A stretch of DNA of 64,000 nt from Taibaiella koreensis (GTDB lineage Bacteria; Bacteroidota; Bacteroidia; Chitinophagales; Chitinophagaceae). The notes beneath the pieces were generated by a model that was given only the letters and a program-made list of their open reading frames with translations, did no database searches and was not told where the DNA came from. Shown piece after piece: positions 1-8,463 of the stretch. The translations under genes and the position numbers were made by a program. Position 1 is the stretch's first letter; every line of letters starts with the position of its first letter. The stretch covers positions 868,001 through 932,000 of the forward strand of contig NZ_QVNU01000001.1 of NCBI RefSeq assembly GCF_003545715.1, read 5' to 3'.

Positions 1-226
1 TGTCTAAAGGGTGCTTTTTGTTGATCTCAAGGCTGGACAGGTGTACCTTCAAGGGACTGATCTCTTGTAGCAGCTCTGCAATTTTTGCGGCTACAGCTGC
101 ACCCACAGCCTGGATACCAATCAGGTATATCTCCTGTTCCCCGCTGTTCTGCTCCCATATCTCAAAGGCCATGCGCCTCAGTTTCTGTTCTATCTGTGCG
201 GCGGTCAGTATCGCGATTTGATTCAT
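1..226 (-). CDS. PyrR-like phosphoribosyltransferase (3' end outside window)
   Basis: The reverse strand from the ATG at 226 reads about 75 codons without a stop to the window edge, so only the N-terminus is present. It begins MNQIAILTAAQIEQKLRRMA and continues with an IYLIGIQAVGAAVAAKIAELL stretch. This matches the start of type I phosphoribosyltransferases of the PyrR/Pribosyltran family: a leading helix, then a beta strand and a glycine-bearing loop. In Bacteroidota such PyrR-like proteins are often annotated as generic phosphoribosyltransferases. The PRPP-binding motif lies beyond the window, so neither activity nor substrate can be confirmed. The next gene, also on the minus strand, ends 46 bp upstream of this start. 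Confidence 0.6.
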   Translation of the reverse strand, partial: MNQIAILTAAQIEQKLRRMAFEIWEQNSGEQEIYLIGIQAVGAAVAAKIAELLQEISPLKVHLSSLEINKKHPLD

Positions 227-272
227 GCCGGTTCTTGATTCTAATAGTTGAAATAAATGTGATAAAAGTCGA

Positions 273-1529
273 TTATGTAGAGCGGATTGCGACTACGGGA
301 TCCAGCCTCGAAGCCGCTCTGGCCGGTATATAGCCGGCCAGTATACCCACAAACGAAGAAATCGAAATGCCCGTCATGATGTTCTTGAATGAAAGCGTAA
401 CCGGGAAGTGCATGCCGTAAGTCAATACAAGCGCCAATAGCAATACAATAAGGATGCCAATGAGGCCGCCAATGAGGCAAAGGGCAATGGCCTCGATCAG
501 AAATTCGGTAAGGATGGCCGGCCGGCGGGCGCCGATCGCTTTTTTCAGGCCAATGATCTTTGTGCGTTCCTTAACAGAAACGAACATAATATTGGCGATC
601 CCGAAGCCGCCTACCAGTAGGGAAAAGAAGGCAACGAACAAGCCTACGGCGTCGATCATGCCAAACATCTGATCCAGCTGGCTGGTGATCTGGCTGAGCT
701 TGTTGATGGAAAAATTATTCTTGGCACCGGGCTGTATCTTGCGGTTCGCCCTCAGGATCCCTTCTGTCTCATAACTGATCTCGTCGCTTGTCATGCCTTT
801 CTTCGCTTTTACCATCATCGTGATATCTGCATCCAGGTCGGTAACATCTTTGACAGCAGCGGCGGCAAGAAAGGGAAAGATAAGGCCCCGGTCAAAATTA
901 AAGCCGGCTACATTATCGCCCATTTTTTTCAAGGTTCCTATAACGGTAAACTTTTTGCCGAGAAAAGTAACGGATTTACCCGTTGGGTTGGCGATACCCG
1001 GGAAGAGGGACTGGGTTACATCGAAGCCCAGCACCACCCTGTTGTTGCCACCCGATAGCTCGGTGCTGTTGAAATAGCGCCCTTCAGCTATTTCAAAGTT
1101 CTGCATCTTTTCAAAATGATCGGTTACAGCATAACCGGTAATACCGCCGAGCTCATACTGGTTTTGCTTGGCGGTAAGGTTACCTTCAGAATAAGACAGG
1201 GTAGCATAGCGTACGGTTTGACCCTGTTGCTCCACGGCACGCAAATCGCGATATTTTAATACCGGCCGGCGCCAGTATTCCCACCACTTGTATTCCCCGC
1301 CCTCGTCGGTCCAAGGCCATTTGCTGATGTAGATCACATCGTTGCCCAGGCTGGCTACGCTGTTCCGTATATTGTTTTCGAGGCTGTCCAATACTGTCGA
1401 TACCGCTACGATGCAAAAGATCCCGATCGTTACCCCTAGTAATGAGAGGAATGTCCGCAGTTTATTTACCCTCAATTCCTGAAGGGCCATCTTAAAGCTG
1501 GTAACGGATATTCTGATGAACTGGCGCAT
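273..1529 (-). CDS. ABC transporter permease, MacB/FtsX type
   Basis: This inner-membrane permease of about 418 residues belongs to the MacB/FtsX (type VII ABC, mechanotransmission) family. It has an N-terminal membrane segment with the signature LRVNKLRTFLSLLGVTIGI, a large periplasmic MacB_PCD-like domain, and three C-terminal membrane segments (FtsX domain) containing VKERTKIIGLKKAIGARR. An upstream in-frame Met at 1589 exists, but the ATG at 1529 gives the normal short cytoplasmic N-terminus and puts the terminator outside the gene. No ATPase or membrane-fusion protein is adjacent within the window, so its partners lie elsewhere or upstream on the minus strand past the T9SS gene. Substrate unknown; macrolide, peptide or lipoprotein export are the family alternatives. 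Confidence 0.85.
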   Translation of the reverse strand: MRQFIRISVTSFKMALQELRVNKLRTFLSLLGVTIGIFCIVAVSTVLDSLENNIRNSVASLGNDVIYISKWPWTDEGGEYKWWEYWRRPVLKYRDLRAVEQQGQTVRYATLSYSEGNLTAKQNQYELGGITGYAVTDHFEKMQNFEIAEGRYFNSTELSGGNNRVVLGFDVTQSLFPGIANPTGKSVTFLGKKFTVIGTLKKMGDNVAGFNFDRGLIFPFLAAAAVKDVTDLDADITMMVKAKKGMTSDEISYETEGILRANRKIQPGAKNNFSINKLSQITSQLDQMFGMIDAVGLFVAFFSLLVGGFGIANIMFVSVKERTKIIGLKKAIGARRPAILTEFLIEAIALCLIGGLIGILIVLLLALVLTYGMHFPVTLSFKNIMTGISISSFVGILAGYIPARAASRLDPVVAIRST

Positions 1530-1594
1530 AGAAAAGGCCTGAAATACAAGATGCAGGCTCAATATTAGTGCTAAAAAACTACCTGGCAAAAATA

Positions 1595-1627
1595 TAAAAA
1601 AAGCGCCGGGAGTTCCGGCGCTTTTTT
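1595..1627. terminator. Rho-independent terminator, probably bidirectional
   Basis: The arms AGCGCCGG and CCGGCGCT flank a 5-nt loop, with an A run on the left and a T run on the right. It lies between the T9SS gene at 1645 and the permease at 1529, both minus strand, so it probably ends the T9SS gene transcript. Confidence 0.75.
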
Positions 1628-1644
1628 GTTCTGGAAGGTCTTTA

Positions 1645-2385
1645 TTATTTTTTGCTGAATTTCCTAGTGGTGATCACAGCGCCGTTATTATCGGTAACTC
1701 TTACCAGGTATGTGCCGGTAGCAAGCGCGCGAATGTCCATATTAATTGCTTCTACGCCGCCAATAGCTTTTGCAAACTGGCTGGCGCCTGCGATGTTAAG
1801 GATCTCTACCCGGGATGCATTCAGGCTTTTATCAGTAAAGATAGTCAGGTCGTTGGTCGCGGGATTGGGATAAATGGCAACACGCTTATCCTTTATCGCG
1901 ATAGTGGAAACGCCTGAAGTACCTTTGTTGATAATATAGGTAGCAGTATCGGTCGTATTCGCCGTCTTTATCCTCACTCTAATAACGCCTACACCGTTAT
2001 CCGCATCGGTAGGAACGGCAACCCAGGGCTCAAGCAGGCAGCTATCACCTACAGGTACATTCATTACCGCCGTTTCAGTCTGAGAGGCAATTGCAGGATC
2101 ATCCTGGAAGCGGCAGGTCTGGTTGTCGCAAAAGCCACGGATAAACCAGCCGATCGGCAGTGTCTTGTAGACGATCTGATAGGTCATAGGCAGCGGCGCA
2201 GTGGTCTTGTTGAAAGCGTAGTTAAACAACTTTTCGCAATAGTTATCCCAGCTGGACCCGGCAGGAGGCATCTGGCCTGAAGTTTCTCTTTTAATAGTGT
2301 CTGCCTTCAATAAAAAGTCCTGGGCGTGCGCTGCAACAGAAGTCAAACCGATCAAAAGACCCAAGGATAAAATTTTACGTATCAT
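1645..2385 (-). CDS. Secreted protein with T9SS type A sorting domain
   Basis: This 246-residue protein has a clear signal peptide (MIRKILSLGLLIGLTSVAAHA, cleavage after AHA). Its central domain of about 140 residues is not recognised and contains several cysteines (CEKL, CDNQTCRFQDD, DSCLLEPW). It ends in a T9SS type A C-terminal domain, recognisable from YPNPATNDLTIF, a middle VEILNIAG and the terminal GTYLVRVTDNNGAVITTRKF. The protein should be exported by Sec and then passed through the T9SS translocon, to be anchored on the surface or released. The gene sits between two hairpin terminators and looks monocistronic. The function of the cysteine-containing domain is unknown. Confidence 0.85.
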   Translation of the reverse strand: MIRKILSLGLLIGLTSVAAHAQDFLLKADTIKRETSGQMPPAGSSWDNYCEKLFNYAFNKTTAPLPMTYQIVYKTLPIGWFIRGFCDNQTCRFQDDPAIASQTETAVMNVPVGDSCLLEPWVAVPTDADNGVGVIRVRIKTANTTDTATYIINKGTSGVSTIAIKDKRVAIYPNPATNDLTIFTDKSLNASRVEILNIAGASQFAKAIGGVEAINMDIRALATGTYLVRVTDNNGAVITTRKFSKK

Positions 2386-2485
2386 CTTAGATGTGTTTTT
2401 TGGGAAAAATAAAAATACCTTCTTAAAAGCTGTTCAAAGTTACTGAATCGACGGGATAAAAAATGTATCCCGAAAAAAATAAAAG

Positions 2486-2520
2486 TTAAAAGGAGCCAGT
2501 TAAAAACCGGCTCCTTTTTG
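2486..2520. terminator. Rho-independent terminator
   Basis: A 10-bp perfect stem, AAAAGGAGCC with GGCTCCTTTT, encloses an 11-nt loop and is flanked by A and T runs. It lies just downstream of the minus-strand Omp28-like gene that ends at 2546. Confidence 0.75.
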
Positions 2521-2545
2521 AAGACATTCGACAGTAAGATAAGTA

Positions 2546-4468
2546 CTACAGCTTAGTGAATTTTTGCTGCAGGTTTCCTGCGTCGGTATTTACATTGAGG
2601 TAGTACATACCGGGAGCCAGGCTCCTGGTATCGATAGTTGTTTTAGAAACGCCGGAAGTCAGGTCCTTAACAGAAGCCTGGCCTACGCTTTGTCCCAGTG
2701 CATTGAAGATCGTGAACGATACTTTTGATGCTTTGATCATATCCAACTCAACAGTAAATGCATCTGTTGTAGGGTTGGGGTAGATGCGGGTGCTGCCTTC
2801 TTTCACGAGCTCATTGATGCCTGAGGTAGTACCTGTGCGCACTTCAATGTTATCGATGAAGAGGTTGTTACCGCCACCTGAAGTAGCTTTAAAGCCGAAT
2901 ATAGCACCGGTAGGCACGCTGGTGATATCTACGCTGATCTTCTTGTAAGAAGCCGCAGTAGGCACGAGCAGTTTATCTTCTGCAGTAGGAGGAACTGTAG
3001 CCAGATCTGCATTGGATTTTGACCATACAGAGGTCCAGTTGCCACCGCAATCTGTTGAATAAAGCAATTCAAGCTTGTCACCTGTGGTTGCGCGCATAGC
3101 ATAAGCCAGCATGAAATCAACCGCTTTGGCACCTGCAGGCAATTCTGCTTTAGGCACAAGCATAAAACCGTTGGCGCCGGCTCCTATTTGCTGACAAGGA
3201 TACCAGGCTACGAAAGTAGAACCACCTGCGCCAATTGCAGCACCACCATCATTAGATGCCCTCAGGAAGGGGAAGCCGCTGGCAGAAGTGCCGGGCCACA
3301 TTACCCAGGCAGCGTTTACGGTCTCCAGATCGTACTTCAGAGGAAGCGGAGATGCTGTACCATTCAATACATAAACAGTGCCTGAGCTATTATTGTCATA
3401 AGTATTCAGGTCTACTTTGGTATTGGGTAAGGCCACTGAATCCTGTACCTGCACCATGCCGGTAGTAGTGGCGGTCATAGCGCCCAGGGGAATAGCAGCA
3501 GAAGTAGCGCCCGGAGCTACTGAGCCGGTCCAGGGCTGGCTCAGCCAGGCGCCGGTTCCTGCACGGTAATAGATAGTAGCTGCAGTCAGCGGCTGTGTGC
3601 CAGTGTTCTTCAGCGTGATGCTTGCTGTAAGGTTTGCTGGCAGTTCGCATTTCAGACCGCCTACGCCAGTCATGGAAGCTGAGGCCACACCAGCAGCAGG
3701 AAGCTGAATGGTAATATCGCCTGTTTTAGCAGCTTGCAGTACTTTTTTGTCGCCATCGGTTTGCAGGAATGCTGCAAAGAAACGGTGAGCAGAAGTGCTC
3801 TTTACGTAGTGGGGAATAGAACCGGTAACGGTAAAGGTCTGCGTTTGTCCGGCAGTCCAGGTACCAGGTGCGTTCTGACCACCTGCATCAGGGTACATCT
3901 GGCGTACCACGTTGTGGAACGAGGTTTCGCCGTTGGTACCGGGAGCAGTAGCATAGTCCAATTGCTCAGCCAGTACAAAGCGGAACTTGAGGTTGCTATA
4001 AGTGCCTGCCGTAACCGCCGTAACCGTAGCTGTAGCCGTAAACGTTTGTCCATCGGCATTGTAGGTCGGGTTCGTGATCGTGATCGTAAACGGAGACGCT
4101 ACAGCAGCAGCATTATCAATGATTGTCTGCGTCGTCTGGTTGATGTTACCGGCATCGGCGCCGGTACCCACTACTACGCCGTCGATGCGGCCATAGGGAG
4201 CAAAAGGCACAGAATAATAGTCCATGCGCGCATCAGTGAAGATGGTATTTTCTTCGTAGATAGGGCCGGCAGTAGGGATGGGGGACTGATATTTGAGCAA
4301 TAATACTTTGCTCGTATTGGCTCCCAATAAAGTCATCAAAGCTGGATTCAAAGCCGCACAGGGAGCGCAATTCTCTCCGGAAAACTCCTCATAAAGCGAT
4401 AATCTCTGCTGGGCCTGCGTGCTGAAAAACGCGGCAGCAGCGCCACAGGTAAGTAGCAATTTTTTCAT
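2546..4468 (-). CDS. Omp28-related surface protein with T9SS sorting domain
   Basis: This 640-residue exported protein starts with a signal peptide (about residues 1-19, ending STQAQ). The N-terminal domain has a thioredoxin-like CAPC at 34-37 in EEFSGENCAPC, as in Omp28-related outer-membrane proteins of Bacteroidota. A beta-rich middle (about 130-380) and a jelly-roll-like region (about 380-540, with TSGGGNNLFIDNIEV) follow. The C-terminus is a T9SS type A domain with RIYPNPTTDAFTVEL and GMYYLNVNTDAGNLQQKF. Omp28 proteins are surface antigens of uncertain function. The CxxC may form a structural disulfide or have redox activity; this is inference. No neighbour suggests a pathway. Confidence 0.85.
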   Translation of the reverse strand: MKKLLLTCGAAAAFFSTQAQQRLSLYEEFSGENCAPCAALNPALMTLLGANTSKVLLLKYQSPIPTAGPIYEENTIFTDARMDYYSVPFAPYGRIDGVVVGTGADAGNINQTTQTIIDNAAAVASPFTITITNPTYNADGQTFTATATVTAVTAGTYSNLKFRFVLAEQLDYATAPGTNGETSFHNVVRQMYPDAGGQNAPGTWTAGQTQTFTVTGSIPHYVKSTSAHRFFAAFLQTDGDKKVLQAAKTGDITIQLPAAGVASASMTGVGGLKCELPANLTASITLKNTGTQPLTAATIYYRAGTGAWLSQPWTGSVAPGATSAAIPLGAMTATTTGMVQVQDSVALPNTKVDLNTYDNNSSGTVYVLNGTASPLPLKYDLETVNAAWVMWPGTSASGFPFLRASNDGGAAIGAGGSTFVAWYPCQQIGAGANGFMLVPKAELPAGAKAVDFMLAYAMRATTGDKLELLYSTDCGGNWTSVWSKSNADLATVPPTAEDKLLVPTAASYKKISVDITSVPTGAIFGFKATSGGGNNLFIDNIEVRTGTTSGINELVKEGSTRIYPNPTTDAFTVELDMIKASKVSFTIFNALGQSVGQASVKDLTSGVSKTTIDTRSLAPGMYYLNVNTDAGNLQQKFTKL

Positions 4469-4631
4469 GTTTCTGTTTTTTTAAAAGATAATTTAGACTT
4501 AAGATTGAATTCAGGAATTGAAGTTAGGCCAATTTTCTAATATCATCAAAAAAAAGGAGAACCTACATAAAAAGGTGGGGCTGTCCTGCCGGTTATTTTT
4601 TGCCGGATTTTAAAGGCGTCGGGAATTGCAA

Positions 4632-4639
4632 TATTTTCG
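4632..4639 (+). promoter_or_regulatory. Putative -7 element for folC
   Basis: TATTTTCG fits the Bacteroidota -7 pattern TAnnTTTG with one C. It lies 33 bp before the folC ATG. No convincing -33 element was found. Confidence 0.3.
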
Positions 4640-4672
4640 CAGCCATTTTACCTTTATTTAAACTGATCCCTG

Positions 4673-6004
4673 ATGCTTTCATACCAGGAAACTGTTGCAC
4701 TGCTCACACTCAAGCTGCCGATGTTCTCCCGGATAGGCCAGGCCGCTATCAAGCCTGGTCTTGATAATATCGAACGGTTATGCGCGGCTTTGAATCATCC
4801 CGAACAAAAATTTCCATCTATCCATATTGCCGGTACCAATGGCAAAGGTAGTACCAGCCATATGATTGCCGGAGCGCTGCAACAAGCGGGATATCGCACC
4901 GGTTTATACACCTCGCCGCACCTGGTCGACCTGCGCGAGCGGATCCGTATTAACGGCGTTCCTATATCGGAATCCTTTGTTATTCAATTTGTTGAAAAGA
5001 TAAAGCCTCTTCTCGACACTTTGTCCCCTTCTTATTTTGAGCTGAACGTGGCCATGGCTTTTGCCGCCTTTGCCGACGCCGGCGTGGATGTGGCGGTAGT
5101 AGAGACGGGACTTGGCGGCAGGCTGGACAGCACCAATATCCTTTTGCCGGTACTGTCAATAATCACCAATATAGGCCTGGACCATACGCAGATACTTGGC
5201 GATACACTGCCCCTGATCGCCAAAGAAAAAGCCGGTATCATCAAAGAGAAAGTGCCGGTGATTGTAGGAGAGACGCAGCCGGAAACAGAGCAGGTATTTT
5301 TCCTGGCCGCCCATAGCCGGCAAACCAGCATTGTTTATGCAGACAGCTTATGGGATATGGTACGGATAAAGCAGGATGAGGCCTTCCAATATTATAAGGC
5401 GATCCACAAGGGCGAACAGAAAATGTACGATCTCAAAACCGACCTCCTGGGTAGCTACCAGGCGCACAATATTAAAACCGTGCTGACTTCCTGCGACCTG
5501 CTGCAGCAAATGGGCTGGCGGCTTAACCGGGAGGGTGTATTGAAGAGCCTGGAGCAGGTAAAAGCAACGACTGGCCTGCGTGGTCGCTGGGAGCGCCTGG
5601 GCCTGCGACCCGAGATCGTGTTGGATGTCGCGCATAATGCGGAGGGTATGGCCTTTCTGGCAGCGAACCTGGCGGCTTTAAAAGAATCGGGAGCGGGTAC
5701 AGCGCGTCTGCGTATCGTATGTGGTTTTGTAAGCGACAAGGATGTCGCCAAGGCGCTGACCTTATTTCCCCGGGACGCGGTCTATTATTTTACACAAGCC
5801 GACGTGCCCCGGGCAATGCCTTTCGGGGAACTGGCTGGCATTGCTGTCCGGAGCCAGCTGGAGGGTACGGCCTACCCTTCGGTAAGCGCAGCGCTGGCTG
5901 CGGCCAGGGAGGAGGCAGGCGACGACGATGTTATCCTGGTCACGGGAAGCTTTTTTGTGGTAGGCGAGGCGATATCGGTACTGGAGCAAAGGGCAGTTTC
6001 TTAG
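4673..6004 (+). CDS. folC: Bifunctional folylpolyglutamate/dihydrofolate synthase
   Basis: This 443-residue Mur-ligase-family enzyme adds glutamate to dihydropteroate (giving dihydrofolate) and to folates, using ATP in the cytoplasm. It has the P-loop IAGTNGKGST at residues 52-61, followed by TSPHLVDLRERIRING, the FolC substrate and magnesium region. The central ITNIGLDHTQILGDT and the C-terminal VLDVAHNAEG are both typical of FolC. Length is normal for the family. The gene is transcribed alone. It overlaps the converging small metallopeptidase-like gene by 4 bp at the stop codons, so the two 3' ends could form antisense contacts. Confidence 0.93.
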   Translation: MLSYQETVALLTLKLPMFSRIGQAAIKPGLDNIERLCAALNHPEQKFPSIHIAGTNGKGSTSHMIAGALQQAGYRTGLYTSPHLVDLRERIRINGVPISESFVIQFVEKIKPLLDTLSPSYFELNVAMAFAAFADAGVDVAVVETGLGGRLDSTNILLPVLSIITNIGLDHTQILGDTLPLIAKEKAGIIKEKVPVIVGETQPETEQVFFLAAHSRQTSIVYADSLWDMVRIKQDEAFQYYKAIHKGEQKMYDLKTDLLGSYQAHNIKTVLTSCDLLQQMGWRLNREGVLKSLEQVKATTGLRGRWERLGLRPEIVLDVAHNAEGMAFLAANLAALKESGAGTARLRIVCGFVSDKDVAKALTLFPRDAVYYFTQADVPRAMPFGELAGIAVRSQLEGTAYPSVSAALAAAREEAGDDDVILVTGSFFVVGEAISVLEQRAVS

Positions 6005-6318
6005 ACAAAGAATACATTTTGCAGCAGGGTGTGGTCATGCTCTCTTTGCCTGGCCTCTACCTCCCAGCGGTTGTGGTAATAACCTTTTCGCAGGCTTTCC
6101 CATAAGTACCGGAACAGAAAGCTTATAAAACCATATTGCCGGAACTGCTGTACATGGACCAACTCGTGACATACCCAGGAATGGTTGCCGAGAAATTGGG
6201 ATCTTGAGGTATTGTGCAGGTGAATGGTGCGTCCCAGCGTAATGGCCATAGTACCGGCGCCCAGTTTCCGGGCGGCGATCCTGGCGATCCAGCTGTTTTC
6301 CCTGATCCTGACCTTCAT
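6001..6318 (-). CDS. Small HELVH zinc-binding protein (DUF4157-like)
   Basis: This 105-residue protein carries an HExxH motif, HELVHVQQFRQYG, with H51, E52 and H55, and a downstream acidic NRWEVEARQREHD that could give the third zinc ligand. The arrangement resembles DUF4157/M48-like mini-peptidase domains, in which the motif is followed by a VQQ and later by an ExEA. No signal peptide is visible, but a hydrophobic FISFLFRYLWESL segment follows the motif. The stop overlaps the folC stop by 4 bp, tail to tail. It may be a genuine protease or a structural zinc fold; the sequence does not decide. Confidence 0.7.
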   Translation of the reverse strand: MKVRIRENSWIARIAARKLGAGTMAITLGRTIHLHNTSRSQFLGNHSWVCHELVHVQQFRQYGFISFLFRYLWESLRKGYYHNRWEVEARQREHDHTLLQNVFFV

Positions 6319-6354
6319 GAATTTTTTATTGCTGTGGCAGCCGCTGTCTTGCCT

Positions 6355-6362
6355 TATTTTTG
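6355..6362 (+). promoter_or_regulatory. Putative -7 element for the Nif3-family gene
   Basis: TATTTTTG is an exact match to TAnnTTTG, 38 bp before the ATG at 6401. A TTG lies 23 bp upstream of it, slightly farther than usual. Confidence 0.4.
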
Positions 6363-6400
6363 CAACGGCGATCTATATAAGCACCGCCGTTTGATATACG

Positions 6401-7501
6401 ATGCAAATTAAAGATATCCTGGCCGAAATAGAGCGTTTTGCCCCCCTGCCTTACCAGGAAAGCTACGATAACTGTGGCGTGCAGGTAGGGGATGTTACTT
6501 TGCCTGCCACTGGGGCCTTGTTAACGCTTGACGTTACCGAAGCCGTGCTGGACGAGGCTATAGCTTCGGGCTGCAACCTGGTCGTAGCCCATCATCCGCT
6601 TATCTTTTCGGGCCTTAAAAGCATTACGGGCCGTAATTACGTAGAACGGACCCTGTTGAAAGCGATCCGGCATAATATAGTGGTCTATGCTGCCCATACC
6701 AACCTGGATAATATGCAGGCCGGCGTGAACCGTAAGATAGCCGAACGGCTTGGCCTGCAGGAACGGCGTATCCTGGCGCCTGTCAAAGAAAGTCTTTATA
6801 AATTATATACCTACGTTCCTGAAAGCCATGCTGAGGCCCTACAGGCGGCCCTTTTCGCTGCCGGCGCCGGCAGCATAGGGGAATACAGCGAATGCAGCTT
6901 TGCCGTACCTGGCTCGGGCACTTTCCGTCCATCGATCCTTAGCAACCCTGTTATCGGTATTGCAGGCGGAGCACGGGAAACGGTGGCAGAGCAAAAGCTG
7001 GAGGTAATGGTCCCGAAACATTTAAAGGCCCGGGTGCTGAGCGTGCTAAAAGAACACCATCCTTATGAGGAGGTGGCCTATGAGCTGATCGCCCTTGAAA
7101 ATGAGAATCAAACCATAGGCGCGGGCATGACCGGCCGGTTGGAGGTTCCTATGACGCCCGCCGATTTTCTCCGTTTTGTAAAAGAACAGATGCAAACCGG
7201 CTGTATACGGTATACAACCCCGCATACCGACCTGATTCGTACAGTGGCCGTTTGCGGGGGCGCCGGCAGCTTCCTGCTACGACAGGCATTGGCTGTGGGC
7301 GCCGATGCTTTTATTACCGGTGATTACAAGTACCACCAGTTTTTCGATGCGGCGGGCAGGATCATGATCGCAGATATAGGACATTATGAAAGTGAGCAAT
7401 TTACCATAGAAATTTTTTCTGAAATTTTAAAGGAAAAATTTCCTAATTTTGCGCTTCTTTTTACGAAGACAAATACAAATCCTGTAAATTATTATTTTTA
7501 A
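6401..7501 (+). CDS. Nif3-like dinuclear metal centre protein
   Basis: This 366-residue protein belongs to the Nif3/YbgI/YqfO family, a hexameric toroid with two metals per subunit. The metal ligands are visible in VVAHHPLIFSG (H64, H65), AAHTNLDN (H99, D103) and a C-terminal GHYESEQ. The extra region between about residues 125 and 235 corresponds to the PII-like insert of the long YqfO form. Family members are often annotated as GTP cyclohydrolase I type 2 homologues, but the true reaction is not settled. Only 1 bp separates its stop from the ATG of the zinc-ribbon gene, so the two are very probably co-transcribed, a pairing common in Bacteroidota. Confidence 0.9.
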   Translation: MQIKDILAEIERFAPLPYQESYDNCGVQVGDVTLPATGALLTLDVTEAVLDEAIASGCNLVVAHHPLIFSGLKSITGRNYVERTLLKAIRHNIVVYAAHTNLDNMQAGVNRKIAERLGLQERRILAPVKESLYKLYTYVPESHAEALQAALFAAGAGSIGEYSECSFAVPGSGTFRPSILSNPVIGIAGGARETVAEQKLEVMVPKHLKARVLSVLKEHHPYEEVAYELIALENENQTIGAGMTGRLEVPMTPADFLRFVKEQMQTGCIRYTTPHTDLIRTVAVCGGAGSFLLRQALAVGADAFITGDYKYHQFFDAAGRIMIADIGHYESEQFTIEIFSEILKEKFPNFALLFTKTNTNPVNYYF

Positions 7502-7502
7502 T

Positions 7503-8258
7503 ATGGCTACTGTAGCAAAAGATTTTTCGATTGAGGAAAAACTTACCGCCGTTCTGACCCTGCAAAAGATCGACTCCAAAAGGGACGAGATCAAGACGCT
7601 TAAAGGGGAGCTTCCGATGGAGGTGAGTGATCTGGAAGATGAAGTAGAAGGCTTGCAGACGCGCGCGAACAATATCGACTCGGAGATCGCCAGCATTGGC
7701 GAATACATCGAGAGCCGCAAGACCGCCAAGAAAGATGCAGAAGCTCTAATCAAGAAATATGAAAAGCAGCAGGATAATGTAAAGAACAGCCGTGAATTTG
7801 AGGCTATCACCAAAGAAATGGAGATGCAGGAGCTGGAAATGAAGCTGTGCGACAAACATATCAAGGACGCAGGCGTACGTCTGCAGGAAGCGCAGCATAC
7901 CAAGCTACAATCCCAGGGCCTGCTGGAGGGTAAGATAGATGCCCTTAACGCCAAAAAAGAAGAGCTGGACAAGATTATCAAAGAAACTGAAAAAGAAGAA
8001 AATGAGCTGACTAAGAACTCTGAAAAAGCTAAAGAAAAAGTTGAAGAGCGTTTACTCACCGCATACGAGCGTATTCGTACCAGCTACCGCAACGGACTGG
8101 CTGTAGTACCTGTACTGCGCGATTCCTGCGGCGGATGTTTCAATATTATTCCGCCACAGCGCCAGGCCGAGATACACCAACGCAAAAAAATTATCGTTTG
8201 CGAGCATTGTGGCCGTATCCTGGTCGATAACGATCTGAACGAATCCGTTAAGATCTGA
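7503..8258 (+). CDS. Coiled-coil C4-type zinc-ribbon protein
   Basis: This 251-residue protein has a long, highly charged antiparallel coiled coil (about residues 12-185) and a C-terminal zinc ribbon. The ribbon has C209-GG-C212 and C233-EH-C236 in the context DSCGGCFNIIPPQ and VCEHCGRILV. This is the zf-RING_7 (DUF164) family, related to the CdsZ/YbzG type of protein. Such proteins are thought to act on RNA or on translation, but the role here is unknown. The start is immediately behind the Nif3-like stop, with translational coupling likely. A structured 3' region and a terminator follow. Confidence 0.88.
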   Translation: MATVAKDFSIEEKLTAVLTLQKIDSKRDEIKTLKGELPMEVSDLEDEVEGLQTRANNIDSEIASIGEYIESRKTAKKDAEALIKKYEKQQDNVKNSREFEAITKEMEMQELEMKLCDKHIKDAGVRLQEAQHTKLQSQGLLEGKIDALNAKKEELDKIIKETEKEENELTKNSEKAKEKVEERLLTAYERIRTSYRNGLAVVPVLRDSCGGCFNIIPPQRQAEIHQRKKIIVCEHCGRILVDNDLNESVKI

Positions 8259-8262
8259 TCGC

Positions 8263-8322
8263 GAAGGACGTTTCCGGATGGGTAATGAGTGGTATTCCCG
8301 GCTTCGGTGCGGAAGGACCTTC
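8263..8322 (+). other. Structured 3' region (candidate RNA element)
   Basis: Downstream of the zinc-ribbon gene, GAAGG at 8263 pairs with CCTTC ending at 8322, and TTCCG at 8272 pairs with CGGAA at 8310-8314. An internal GGG...CCC hairpin lies inside the enclosed sequence. The element stops about 28 bp before a terminator, so it would be part of the same transcript or a small RNA. It lacks the conserved GAGGAAAGUCC of RNase P RNA. Confidence 0.3.
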
Positions 8323-8349
8323 CCTTTAAACTTTTTTACTGTTTTCTTT

Positions 8350-8377
8350 AGCGGCGTTTTAGAACGTCGCTTTTTTT
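8350..8377 (+). terminator. Rho-independent terminator
   Basis: AGCGGCGTT pairs with AACGTCGCT, including one G-T pair, around a TTAG loop and is followed by seven T. It ends the Nif3-like/zinc-ribbon operon. Confidence 0.8.
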
Positions 8378-8463
8378 ATGAACACAAAAGATAGCTTACA
8401 TGCTATCTGTAATACTGACCTGAGTGCAGGGCATAGTCCTGTTCTATTATACTATTTATAAAC

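Noticed and set aside
3734-4303. 189-codon plus-strand open frame
   Set aside because: It lies wholly antisense to the Omp28-like gene and its translation lacks any domain or signal; a shadow of the real gene.
7427-8059. 210-codon minus-strand frame, serine-rich and hydrophobic
   Set aside because: Antisense to the Nif3-like end and the coiled-coil gene; the Ser/Leu-rich translation reflects the coding strand's Lys/Glu codons.
8259-8350. RNase P RNA next to the zinc-ribbon gene
   Set aside because: The conserved GAGGAAAGUCC and pseudoknot motifs are absent and the gap is far too short.
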